64,000 nt of DNA from Streptomyces sp. NBC_01497 (GTDB taxonomy: Bacteria; Actinomycetota; Actinomycetes; Streptomycetales; Streptomycetaceae), in contig NZ_CP109427.1 of the NCBI RefSeq assembly GCF_036250695.1, positions 6,262,001 through 6,326,000 on the forward strand, read 5' to 3'. This document shows positions 17,150 through 25,536 of this stretch, in pieces. The notes below the pieces were generated by a model, which was not told the DNA's origin, did no database searches, and saw only the letters and a list, made by a program, of their open reading frames with translations. Made by a program: the position numbers and the translations under genes. Positions within the stretch are counted from its first letter, which is position 1. Each line of letters opens with the position of its first letter.

Positions 17150-18958
17150 TTATGCCTCCGCCTTCGTGACGCCGACGGTGCCCGCGGGGAGTCCGTCCTC
17201 GGGGACGTCGAGTTGGCCGGTCTCGTGGAACTCCAGCTGGCTGCGCCGGTTGGGGATGATGCCTTCGGGGCGGAAGCGCATCAGGATGACCAGGGCGACG
17301 CCGAAGGCGAGGAGTTCGTAGTTCTGGAGGAAGCCGAGCTTCTCGGGGATGAGGTAGAGGAGTACGGCTCCGAGGATGGGCCCGCCGACGGTGCCCATGC
17401 CGCCGAGGACGACGGCGGCGAGGAGGAACGCCGAGTTGGGCGGGGCGGCGCCGGCGAACTGGTACGGCGTCGGCACGACGCTGTAGGTCACGTGGGCGCT
17501 GACGGTGCCGGCGAGTCCGGCGAGGGTGGCGCCGAGGGCGAACGCGATGAGCTTCACGCGGAAGCCGTTGATGCCCATGGCGGTCGCGGCTGTCTCGTCC
17601 TCGCGGATGGCGACCCAGGAGCGGCCGATGCGGGAGTCCGCTGCGCGCTTGAAGACGAACACCACGATCGCGGTGAACAGCAGCATGAGGAAGAAGTAGT
17701 TGGCGAAGCGGCCGATGGTGAAGCCGACGATGTCGTGTGCTTGCCCGAAGTTGAATCCGAAGAAGTTCAGGTCGGGGATGTTGGAGATGCCGTTGGGCCC
17801 GTTGGTGACGTCGGGTCCTGAGCTGCCGTCGAGGTTGTTGACGGCGATGCGGAAGATCTCTCCGAATCCGAGGGTGACGATGGCGAGGTAGTCGCCGCGG
17901 AGCCGGAGGGTGGGTGCGCCGATGAGGACGCCGAAGACGAGCGAGGCGGCCATGCCGGTCAGGGCGGCGCCCCAGAACGGGAACTGGATGTGGATGCTGG
18001 AGTACTGGCTGCCGGAGACGAGCGCCGCGGCGTAGGCGCCGACGCCGAGGAAGGCGACGTAGCCGAGGTCGAGGAGGCCGGTGAGGCCGACGACGATGTT
18101 GAGGCCGAGGGCGACGGTGCCGAAGATGAGGATGTTCACGCCGAGGTTGGCGTTGTGGTCGTCGCTCTGGGTGAAGGGGAAGGCCACGGCGGCGAGGAAG
18201 GCCATGCCGGTGGCGAATCCCTTGTGGCGCGCGTTGAGTTCGGAGAACCGCTCGAAGAGTCCCGCGGCGTGCAGGGCCCAGGCGGCGAAGATGACGAGGA
18301 GCGCGAAGCCGACGAAGGTCTCGCTGTCGTCGTCGTCGATGCCGATGCCGTAGCTGAAGGCGACGAGCGCGAGCGCGGCGCACAGGGTGATGATGACGCG
18401 CTGGAGCCAGGCCGCCGGGAGCTTGGGCCGCGGGAGGTCGCCCGGCTTGGCGAAGTACGACCTGAAGCCGGTGCCGGCGTGGGGGAGCGCGAGGGCTCCG
18501 AGGACGGCGAGGAGGCCGCCGACGACGGCGACGATGGCGCCGGGGTCGAGGTTGACGAAGCCGCCGAGGTCCACGGAGATCGCGATGGCGGAGAACCAGG
18601 TGACGACGAACGCTGAGAGCGCGGCGAGGAACACCGGGCTCGCGGCACGGGCCGGGTTGAGCCAGCGCAGGCCGCGGACGCTCTTGCGGGCGAGGCCGAG
18701 GAGGAGGGTGAGGACACCCCCGACGATGGCGATGATCTGGAGGCCCGCGGGGTAGCCGTAGACGGTGAGGTCGCCGGGGAAGTCGCTGGTCCAGGTCCAG
18801 GACATGAACCCGGAGACGACGGTGGCGAGGCCGCCGAGGAGGACGAGCGCGTCGGCCGCGGTCTCGGGCAGCGGGAGGACGCCGTGGCGGGGGCCCTGGC
18901 CGTCCGTTGCCGGTGCGGGTGTGTTTCCGGTGGTGGCTGTGGTGGTCATGGTTCTCAC
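17150..18958 (-). CDS. livM: Branched-chain amino acid ABC transporter permease LivM (extended)
   Basis: A membrane permease of 602 residues, well above the roughly 300-450 residues of many LivM proteins. The C-terminal half has the conserved permease sequence (NILIFGTVALGLNIVVGLTGLLDLGYVAFLGVG in two turns, LRLRGDYLAIVTLGFGEIFRI). The N-terminal half, about residues 25-270, adds several hydrophobic segments (for example ADALVLLGGLATVVSGFMSW, AVVGGLLAVLGALAL, LALVAFSYGIGI). The GTG at 18958 overlaps the livH stop as GTGA, supporting it over the ATG at 18949. Long LivM versions are common in Streptomyces. Confidence 0.93.
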   Translation of the reverse strand: MRTMTTTATTGNTPAPATDGQGPRHGVLPLPETAADALVLLGGLATVVSGFMSWTWTSDFPGDLTVYGYPAGLQIIAIVGGVLTLLLGLARKSVRGLRWLNPARAASPVFLAALSAFVVTWFSAIAISVDLGGFVNLDPGAIVAVVGGLLAVLGALALPHAGTGFRSYFAKPGDLPRPKLPAAWLQRVIITLCAALALVAFSYGIGIDDDDSETFVGFALLVIFAAWALHAAGLFERFSELNARHKGFATGMAFLAAVAFPFTQSDDHNANLGVNILIFGTVALGLNIVVGLTGLLDLGYVAFLGVGAYAAALVSGSQYSSIHIQFPFWGAALTGMAASLVFGVLIGAPTLRLRGDYLAIVTLGFGEIFRIAVNNLDGSSGPDVTNGPNGISNIPDLNFFGFNFGQAHDIVGFTIGRFANYFFLMLLFTAIVVFVFKRAADSRIGRSWVAIREDETAATAMGINGFRVKLIAFALGATLAGLAGTVSAHVTYSVVPTPYQFAGAAPPNSAFLLAAVVLGGMGTVGGPILGAVLLYLIPEKLGFLQNYELLAFGVALVILMRFRPEGIIPNRRSQLEFHETGQLDVPEDGLPAGTVGVTKAEA

Positions 18959-19884
18959 GCCCTGTCCGCGACGCGTTCGCCGAGGAGTCCTTGTGGTCTC
19001 AGCAGGAGTACGAGGATGAGCAGGATGAACGCCCAGACGGAGGCCCAGGCCTGGCCGCCGAACTGTTCCATGCCGGGGATGTTGGAGATGTACGCGGTGG
19101 CCATGGCTTCGGTGAGGCCGAGGACGACGCCGCCGAGCATGGCGCCGTAGATGTTGCCGATGCCGCCGAGGACGGCGGCGGTGAACGCCTTGAGGCCGGC
19201 CTGGAAACCCATGGAGTAGTCGACGTTGCCGTACTTGAAGCCGTAGGACACGCCCGCGACGGCGGCGAAGAGGCCGCCGATGGCGAAGGCGACGACGATG
19301 ATGCGGTCGGTGTTGATGCCCATCAGGCGCGCGGTGTCGGGGTCCTGGGCGGTGGCCTGCATGGCGCGGCCGGTGCGGGAGGTCCTGACGAAGAACGCGA
19401 GTCCGGTCATGCAGACGATGCCGGCGGCGATGAGGAAGATGTCACCGCTCTGGATGGAGATGGAGCCCAGGTGGTAGGGCCCGAAGGGGAGTTGCGGGAA
19501 GGAGCGGTTGGACTTCGCGTCGGGGTACAGGTTGAAGACGACCTGCTGGAGGGCGAGGGACAGGCCGATGGCGGTGATGAGTGGGGCGAGGCGTGGTGCG
19601 CCGCGCAGGGGCCGGTAGGCGAAGCGTTCGGCACCGACGGCGATGAGGACGGCGACGAGTGCCCCGCCGACGAGCATGAGGGGAACGGCTATCCACATGG
19701 ATATGCCGTGGGGGAGCCAGAGGTAGACAGTGAGCGCTCCGAATCCTCCCGTCATGAATATCTCGCCGTGGGCGAAGTTGATGAGCTGGACGATGCCGTA
19801 CACCATCGTGTAGCCGATGGCGATCAGCCCGTACATCGAGCCGAGGAACAGCCCGTTGGCCAGCTGCTGCGGCAGGGTGTTCAC
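18955..19884 (-). CDS. livH: Branched-chain amino acid ABC transporter permease LivH
   Basis: The partner permease, 309 residues with about eight membrane segments. Typical LivH sequence is present: ANGLFLGSMYGLIAIGYTMVYGI, INFAHGEIFMTGGF, and near the C-terminus AVLGGIGNIYGAMLGGVVLGL. The GTG at 19884 has GGAGG seven bases upstream and gives the normal family start (MNTLPQQLANGL). It is separated from livK by a strong hairpin at 19975-20009 and is translationally coupled to livM. Confidence 0.95.
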   Translation of the reverse strand: MNTLPQQLANGLFLGSMYGLIAIGYTMVYGIVQLINFAHGEIFMTGGFGALTVYLWLPHGISMWIAVPLMLVGGALVAVLIAVGAERFAYRPLRGAPRLAPLITAIGLSLALQQVVFNLYPDAKSNRSFPQLPFGPYHLGSISIQSGDIFLIAAGIVCMTGLAFFVRTSRTGRAMQATAQDPDTARLMGINTDRIIVVAFAIGGLFAAVAGVSYGFKYGNVDYSMGFQAGLKAFTAAVLGGIGNIYGAMLGGVVLGLTEAMATAYISNIPGMEQFGGQAWASVWAFILLILVLLLRPQGLLGERVADRA

Positions 19885-19974
19885 CGCATGGCCTCCATGG
19901 GTCAAGGGGTGTGGGTGCGGGTGGTGGTGTGCACGCGCCGCGGGTGACGCGGCGAGCGTGCGGCTGGTCCGGCT

Positions 19975-20009
19975 ACGCCCGGTACCGCGAGGTGTGCGGT
20001 ACCGGGCGT
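19975..20009. terminator. Perfect 14-bp hairpin between livK and livH
   Basis: ACGCCCGGTACCGC (19975-19988) is exactly complementary to 19996-20009 around the loop GAGGTGT. It lies 39 bp after the livK stop and about 90 bp before the livH start, within the same operon direction. It probably acts as a partial terminator or as a 3' stabiliser of livK mRNA, giving more binding protein than permease. Confidence 0.75.
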
Positions 20010-20047
20010 TCGATGTGTTCTCGGTGGTGCCGGTGGTGCGGGGTGGG

Positions 20048-21277
20048 TCAGCTGGCGTCGAAGGTGCCGCTCTTGGCGGCGACCCACTTGCCGCCACTGA
20101 CCTTGTAGACGGTGAGCTGCTTGTTGGTCGTGTCTCCGTACTGGTCGAACTTCACGGGGCCGGCGATGCCCTGGAAGTCGGCGTTCTGGATGGCGCCCAC
20201 GAGCTGCTGGCGGGCGTCGGAGGGCAGCTTGCCGTCCTTGACGACCTTGGCGACACCGTTGATGACGGCGGTGGCGGCGTCGAACGAGTAGCCGCCGTAG
20301 GTGCTGTAGTCGCCGGGGTAGCCCTTGGACTTGTAGGTGCTGATGAAGTCCTTGGCCGCGGCGACGGTGTCGAGGGGCACACCGACGGAGGTGGCGAGGT
20401 CGCCCTCGGACTCCTTGCCGGCGGTCTTGATGTACGTGTCGGAGAACATGCCGTCGCCGCCCATGAGCGGGATCTTGGCGCCGACGTCCTTGAGCTGCTT
20501 GGTGATCAGCTGGGCCTCGTCGTACTGGCCGCCGTAGTAGAGCATGTCGGCGCCGGAGTTCTTGATCTTTGTGACGAGCGTGGAGAAGTCCTTGTCACCG
20601 GTGTTGACGTGGTCCTCACCGATGACCTTTCCGCCGTCCTTGATGAAGTTCTGCTTGAACAGCTTGGCGAGGCCGGCGCCGTAGGTCTGCTTGTCGTCTA
20701 CGACGTAGGCCTTCTTCTTCTTCAGGTCGCCGGAGGCGTACTGGGCCGCGAACCCGCCCTGGAGGGCGTCGGTGGTGGCGGTACGGAAGTACGTCTTGAA
20801 GGGGCGGACCTTGGCGGTCTGCCAGTCCTTGCCCTGGGTCAGCTCGGGCGCCGTGTTGGCGGGCGAGATCTCGGCCATGTTGGCGCTGGCGAAGACCTGC
20901 TGCATCGAGGTGGCGACACCCGAGTTGAGCGGGCCGACCGTGGCGATGACGGTCTTGTCGGCGACGAGCTGGGTCGCGTTCTGCTGACCGGTGGCGGGCT
21001 GGGCCTTGTCGTCCAGGGCCTTGAGCTTGAAGGTGACGCCGGGCACGGTCTTCTTGGCGTTGGCCTGGTCGATGGCGATCTGGACGCCGTACTGGATGCC
21101 GAGGCCGGTGGCGGAGTTCTGCCCCGTGAGGGGCGCGTCGACGCCGATGGTGACAGTGGTGTTGCCGCTCCCCGAGGCGCCGTCGGAGCCCTTGTCGTCG
21201 CGGGACCCGCAGGCGGTGAGGGTCAGTGCTCCGGTGGTGAGCACTGTGGTGAGTATGAGCAACGAACGCTGTCGCAC
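20048..21277 (-). CDS. livK: Branched-chain amino acid substrate-binding lipoprotein LivK
   Basis: The extracellular ligand-binding component of the importer. From the GTG at 21277, preceded by GGGAGAGGA, the protein has 409 residues. It begins with a lipoprotein signal (MRQRSLLILTTVLTTGALTL then lipobox LTAC, cysteine near residue 23), followed by a short Gly/Ser linker and the periplasmic-binding fold (VTIGVDAPLTGQNSATG, ATVGPLNSGVATSMQQVF, MLYYGGQYDEAQL, YSFDAATAVINGV). First gene of livKHMGF. In the 174-bp region upstream no convincing promoter was identified. Confidence 0.95.
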   Translation of the reverse strand: MRQRSLLILTTVLTTGALTLTACGSRDDKGSDGASGSGNTTVTIGVDAPLTGQNSATGLGIQYGVQIAIDQANAKKTVPGVTFKLKALDDKAQPATGQQNATQLVADKTVIATVGPLNSGVATSMQQVFASANMAEISPANTAPELTQGKDWQTAKVRPFKTYFRTATTDALQGGFAAQYASGDLKKKKAYVVDDKQTYGAGLAKLFKQNFIKDGGKVIGEDHVNTGDKDFSTLVTKIKNSGADMLYYGGQYDEAQLITKQLKDVGAKIPLMGGDGMFSDTYIKTAGKESEGDLATSVGVPLDTVAAAKDFISTYKSKGYPGDYSTYGGYSFDAATAVINGVAKVVKDGKLPSDARQQLVGAIQNADFQGIAGPVKFDQYGDTTNKQLTVYKVSGGKWVAAKSGTFDAS

Positions 21278-21451
21278 GGTGAATCCTCTCCCTGGCGCAG
21301 GCTTCCTCGGCTGAGGGGCCATGTTTCTCGCCGGGCCGTTCGGGGTGGTGCCGGTGAAGCGGGACGCGCCCGGCGGCGCGGTAACTGGCCGTGACTCTAG
21401 GCGAGGTGGGTCATGTCAGGGGGGCGGCGCGCACATGCTGTGACTTTCTTG

Positions 21452-22189
21452 TTATGCCGGGACGGGGGCAGCGAGGTGCGTAGTGTGGGCAGATCGGTTG
21501 TTTCCGTACAGGGGACCGGTGTTCACATGATGAGAACCCGCAGTTCCACTAAGGGGCTTGGGTGGATCACGGTGCTGTCGCGCGCAGATGGTCCTGATGG
21601 CGGCTGTGACGTCGGTGGCGTAGGCGCGGTCGAGTACTTCGGTGTGCTTGCGTATGACGTTTTTCTTACGCAGTGTTACATCCAGGAAAGGCAGACGGAC
21701 ATCGCGCGGGGTGGCGTCGCAGTTCTCCACGGTGATCGCCAACGTGACGTCGCGCGGGCGGTGTTCGGTCACGGTGAAGGGTGAGGCGGGCCGGCTCCGG
21801 GTGGCGAGCGCGGTGAAGGGATGGCGCAGCGACTGGACCGTCACGGGCGGGCCCGGAGCGGCCGTGATGCGCAGGCGCACCGTGAAGGTGGGGTCCGCCG
21901 GGTCGGTGGGGAGGGTGAGTCCGCGGTACGCGACGGCGTGGATGCCGCCCGGTGTGGGCGTCTTGTCCCTGTCCGAACGGCCCTGGTGCGCCAGGGTGTT
22001 GGTGACGGCGTAGCCGACGAGGGCGAGGGCGGCCGCGGCGAGCAGGGCCTGCCGCGCGCGTCGGTGCGGTGTCCGGTGCGTTGTCCGGCGCCCGCCGACG
22101 ACGTCGGGTGGCGCGGTGTCCGTCGGGTCGGTGCCGTCTTCGTCGGGCTCGGCGCCGTCGCCCTGCTCGACGGGTCCGATCGCGCTCAC
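21452..22189 (-). CDS. Single-pass membrane protein of unknown function
   Basis: Not recognised. From the GTG at 22189 it has 245 residues: an acidic cytoplasmic N-terminus (EPDEDGTDPTDTAPP), an Arg/His-rich stretch, one membrane segment (ALLAAAALALVGYAVTNTLA, near residues 48-67) and an external domain with beta-rich sequence (FTVRLRITAAPGPPVTVQ, DVTLAITVENCDATP) and a conserved-looking pair of cysteines. The frame is open to a GTG at 22321, which is an alternative start, but that extension is His/Arg-rich and has no ribosome-binding site. A 34-codon frame (22290-22186) overlaps the proposed start by four bases. Confidence 0.6.
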   Translation of the reverse strand: MSAIGPVEQGDGAEPDEDGTDPTDTAPPDVVGGRRTTHRTPHRRARQALLAAAALALVGYAVTNTLAHQGRSDRDKTPTPGGIHAVAYRGLTLPTDPADPTFTVRLRITAAPGPPVTVQSLRHPFTALATRSRPASPFTVTEHRPRDVTLAITVENCDATPRDVRLPFLDVTLRKKNVIRKHTEVLDRAYATDVTAAIRTICARQHRDPPKPLSGTAGSHHVNTGPLYGNNRSAHTTHLAAPVPA

Positions 22190-22442
22190 GGCGCGGACCG
22201 CCGCGCGGTGGCGGCCGGGCGGCCGGCGGCCGGCCGCATGGGGGCCGCGCGCGTCGGCGAGGTGATGGGGGGATGCGGCGTGGTCGCCATGGAGGAACGG
22301 TAAGCGGTCACCATCGGTCACACAACAGTCGGCGCCGGGACGGGGATTGATCCGTTCCGGCGCCGATCGGGCGTCGCCCCCGCCCGGGTGGTGTCCGCCA
22401 TGTCGCTCCCGCGCGCGGACGGCGGCGACGTCGCGGGTGCTT

Positions 22443-22931
22443 CTAGCCGGCGTTCGGCGCGTCGCGCAGCAGGCAGGTCAGGCGCGCGGTGCACACGCGC
22501 CGGCCCTGTTCGTCGCTGATGACGATCTCGTGCGTGGTGGTGGACCGGCCGCGGTGCACCGGGGTCGCGACACCGGTGACGGTGCCGGACGACAGGCCCC
22601 TGTGATGCGTGCAGTTGAGGTCGACCCCGACGGCGATCTTGGTGCTGCGGCCGTGCAGCATGGCGCCGATGGAGCCGAGGGTCTCGGCGAGCACGGCGGA
22701 CGCGCCGCCGTGCAGGAGTCCGTACGGCTGGGTGTTGCCCTCGACGGGCATGGTGCCGACGACGCGGTCCGCGGACGCCTCGGTGATCCTGATGCCCATG
22801 CGGGTGCCGAGGTGCCCGGCGGAGAACAGCGCCGGCAGGTCGGTGCCGAGCGCGGCGTACTCGTCGACGATGTCCTTCGGCAGCTCGGGGCCGGACGCGT
22901 CCGGCCCGTCCGTCTCGTACGTGTCGGCCAT
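22443..22931 (-). CDS. PaaI-family hotdog thioesterase
   Basis: A 162-residue acyl-CoA thioesterase of the hotdog fold. The active-site region is GNTQPYGLLHGGASAVLAETLGS with HGG and the catalytic acid in AET, followed by GVDLNCTHHRGLSSGTVTGVATPVHRGRSTTTHEI over the second half of the fold, as in PaaI/phenylacetate and menaquinone-type enzymes. Substrate unknown. It starts 38 bp after the oxidoreductase gene stop on the same strand, so cotranscription is likely. Confidence 0.88.
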   Translation of the reverse strand: MADTYETDGPDASGPELPKDIVDEYAALGTDLPALFSAGHLGTRMGIRITEASADRVVGTMPVEGNTQPYGLLHGGASAVLAETLGSIGAMLHGRSTKIAVGVDLNCTHHRGLSSGTVTGVATPVHRGRSTTTHEIVISDEQGRRVCTARLTCLLRDAPNAG

Positions 22932-22969
22932 GGGCCCGGCTCCGATCCTCTGCGTGATGTTGGCCCGTC

Positions 22970-25291
22970 TTACTTATCAGACGCGCCGGTCGTGGGCTCG
23001 CTCGCGGGTTCGAACCGTACGACGACGGACTTGCTTGCGGGCGTGTTGCTGGTGTCGGCGGTGGCGCCCAGCGGGATGAGCACGTTGGTCTCCGGGTAGT
23101 ACGCGGCGGCGCAGCCCCGCGCGGTCGGGTAGTGCACGACCCGGAAGTGCGGGGCGCGGCGGTCCACGCCGTCCTTCCACTCGCTGACGATGTCGGTGTA
23201 CGCGCCGTCGGCGAGGGCGAGTTCCCGGGCGTCCTCCGGGTTGACCAGCACCACGCGGCGGCCGTCCTTGATGCCGCGGTAGCGGTCGTCGAGGCCGTAG
23301 ATGGTGGTGTTGTACTGGTCGTGCGAGCGCAGGGTCTGCAGCAGCAGGCGGCCGGGCGGCAGTTCGGGGTGCTCGACGGGTGCCGCGGTGAAGTTGGCCT
23401 TGCCGGTGGCGGTGGGGAACCTGCGTTCGTCGCGCGGTCCGTGGGGCAGGGCGAAGCCGTTCGGGTCGGCGACGCGCGCGTTGAAGTCCTCGAAGCCCGG
23501 CACGACGCGTGCGATGCGGTCCCGGATCGTGGCGTAGTCCTTCTCGAACTCCTCCCACGGCGTGCGGGACGCGGCGCCGAGGACGGCACGCGCCAGACGG
23601 GCCACGATGGCCGGTTCGGACAGCAGATGCGGTGAGGCCGGCGCCAGGTTGCCGCGCGAGGCGTGCACCATGCCCATGGAGTCCTCGACGGTGACGACCT
23701 GCTTGCCGCCGGCCTGGACGTCCTTGTCGGTGCGGCCGAGGGTCGGCAGGATCAGGGCGCGGGCGCCCGTGACGGCGTGGGAGCGGTTGAGCTTCGTGGA
23801 GACGTGCACGGTCAGGCGGGTGGAGCGCATGGCCGCCTCGGTGACGTCGGTGTCGGGCGTGGCCGCGACGAAGTTGCCGCCCATGGCGAAGAAGACCTTC
23901 GCCTCGCCGTCGCGCATCGCCTCGATGGAGCGGACGACGTCGTAGCCGTGGTGGCGCGGTGAGGTGATGCCGAACTCGCGGTCGAGGGCGTCGAGGAAGG
24001 ACGCCGCGGGACGTTCGAAGATGCCCATCGTGCGGTCGCCCTGCACGTTGGAGTGGCCGCGCACCGGGCAGACCCCGGCGCCGGTCCGGCCGATGTTGCC
24101 GCGCAGCAGCAGGAAGTTGACGACCTCCCTGATGGTGGGCACGGAGTGCTTGTGCTGGGTGAGGCCCATCGCCCAGCACACGATGGTCCGCTCGGAGGCG
24201 AGGACCAGCTCCAGCGCCTTCTCGATGGAAGCGCGGCTGAGGCCGGTGGCGGCGAGTGTCTCGTCCCAGTCCGCCTCGCGGGCGGCCTTGACGAAGTCGT
24301 CGTAGCCGTGGGTGTGCTCGTCGACGAACTCCTGGTCGACGGCGCCGGGGGTCGCCAGGATCAGCTTGTTCAGCAGCCGGAACAGGGCCTGGTCGCCGCC
24401 GATCCTGATCTGGAGGAACAGGTCGGTCAGGGCCGCGCCCTTCAGGGCGCCCTTCGCGGTCTGCGGGTTCTTGAACCGTTCGAGTCCCGCTTCCGGCAGC
24501 GGGTTGACGGAGATGATCCGCGCCCCCGCGTCCTTGGCCTTCTCCAGCGCGGAGAGCATCCGGGGGTGGTTCGTGCCCGGGTTCTGGCCGGCGACGATGA
24601 TCAGGTCGGCCTGGTGGATGTCCTCCAGGGAGACGCTGCCCTTGCCGATGCCGATGGTCTCCGTGAGCGCGGAGCCGGACGACTCGTGGCACATGTTGGA
24701 GCAGTCGGGCAGGTTGTTGGTGCCGAACTCGCGGGCGAACAGCTGGAGCAGGAACGCCGTCTCGTTGCTCGTGCGGCCCGAGGTGTAGAAGAGGGCCTCG
24801 TCGGGGGAGGCGAGCGCGCGCAGCTCCTCGGCGATGATCTCGAAGGCCGCCTCCCAGGAGACGGGCCGGTAGTGGCCGTCGTCGTCGGAGCCGGGTGAGG
24901 CGTCGCGCTCGAACAGCATGGGCTCCGTGATGCGGCCCTGCTGGCCGAGCCAGTAGCCGCTGCGGGTGGCGAGGTCGGACAGCGGGTGCGCGGCGAAGAA
25001 CGAGGGCGTCACACGGCGCAGCGTCGCCTCCTCGGCGACGGCCTTGGCGCCGTTCTCGCAGAACTCGGCGATGTGCCGGTGGTCCCCTTCGGGCCAGGCG
25101 CAGCCGGGGCAGTCGAAGCCGTTCTTCTGGTTGACCTTGAGCAGGGTGCGGGCGGTGCGGGCCGTGCCCATCTGCCGCTGGGCGATCTGCAGGCTGTGGC
25201 GTACGGCGGGGATCCCGGCGGCGGCGTGCTGGGGCGGGGAGACCCGCGGCGCGTCCTGGGCGGGGTCCTGTGCGGGGGGCTTACTGGCCAT
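22970..25291 (-). CDS. FdhF/YdeP-type molybdopterin oxidoreductase (formate dehydrogenase-like)
   Basis: A 773-residue molybdenum (bis-MGD) enzyme of the YdeP branch. Near residue 50 it has cysteines in FDCPGCAWPEGDHRHIAEFC that could hold a [4Fe-4S] cluster. Typical steps follow: YTSGRTSNETAFLLQ, LPDCSNMCHESSG, IIVAGQNPGTNHPRML, LLRGNIGRTGAGVCPVRGHSNVQG, and near the C-terminus LLLQTLRSHDQYNTT in the MGD-binding part. No Tat signal, so it acts in the cytoplasm. True activity of this branch is not well established. The ATG at 25291 has GGGAGA upstream; the longer frame to 25378 is not needed. Confidence 0.9.
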   Translation of the reverse strand: MASKPPAQDPAQDAPRVSPPQHAAAGIPAVRHSLQIAQRQMGTARTARTLLKVNQKNGFDCPGCAWPEGDHRHIAEFCENGAKAVAEEATLRRVTPSFFAAHPLSDLATRSGYWLGQQGRITEPMLFERDASPGSDDDGHYRPVSWEAAFEIIAEELRALASPDEALFYTSGRTSNETAFLLQLFAREFGTNNLPDCSNMCHESSGSALTETIGIGKGSVSLEDIHQADLIIVAGQNPGTNHPRMLSALEKAKDAGARIISVNPLPEAGLERFKNPQTAKGALKGAALTDLFLQIRIGGDQALFRLLNKLILATPGAVDQEFVDEHTHGYDDFVKAAREADWDETLAATGLSRASIEKALELVLASERTIVCWAMGLTQHKHSVPTIREVVNFLLLRGNIGRTGAGVCPVRGHSNVQGDRTMGIFERPAASFLDALDREFGITSPRHHGYDVVRSIEAMRDGEAKVFFAMGGNFVAATPDTDVTEAAMRSTRLTVHVSTKLNRSHAVTGARALILPTLGRTDKDVQAGGKQVVTVEDSMGMVHASRGNLAPASPHLLSEPAIVARLARAVLGAASRTPWEEFEKDYATIRDRIARVVPGFEDFNARVADPNGFALPHGPRDERRFPTATGKANFTAAPVEHPELPPGRLLLQTLRSHDQYNTTIYGLDDRYRGIKDGRRVVLVNPEDARELALADGAYTDIVSEWKDGVDRRAPHFRVVHYPTARGCAAAYYPETNVLIPLGATADTSNTPASKSVVVRFEPASEPTTGASDK

Positions 25292-25353
25292 GGTGCTCTC
25301 CCTGTCTGCCGGGCTCCGGGTCGAGAACCCGCACCGCACCGGACGGCGCGAAC

Positions 25354-25361
25354 TGTCTACA
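25354..25361. promoter_or_regulatory. Palindrome in the AT-rich part of the oxidoreductase-polA divergent region
   Basis: TGTCTACA is a half-symmetric TGT-N2-ACA motif of the kind bound by many GntR regulators, and it sits in the only AT-rich stretch (25353-25372) of the 245-bp region 25292-25536. It is 63 bp upstream of the oxidoreductase start. Assignment is speculative. Confidence 0.25.
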
Positions 25362-25536
25362 ATATTCAATGCTCCCACGGGGGCGGTCCGTTGTGATCAC
25401 GGCCCGCCTGTGACGTGGCCCACCGGCGAAGCGGGGTCCGCCGCTCGCGCGCCCTGGCGGCGACGGCGGCGGCCGGCCGTCCGCCGGGGGCGGCGGGCGG
25501 TCGGGAATGTCAGTGGGGCGTGGCAGGATCGGACCC

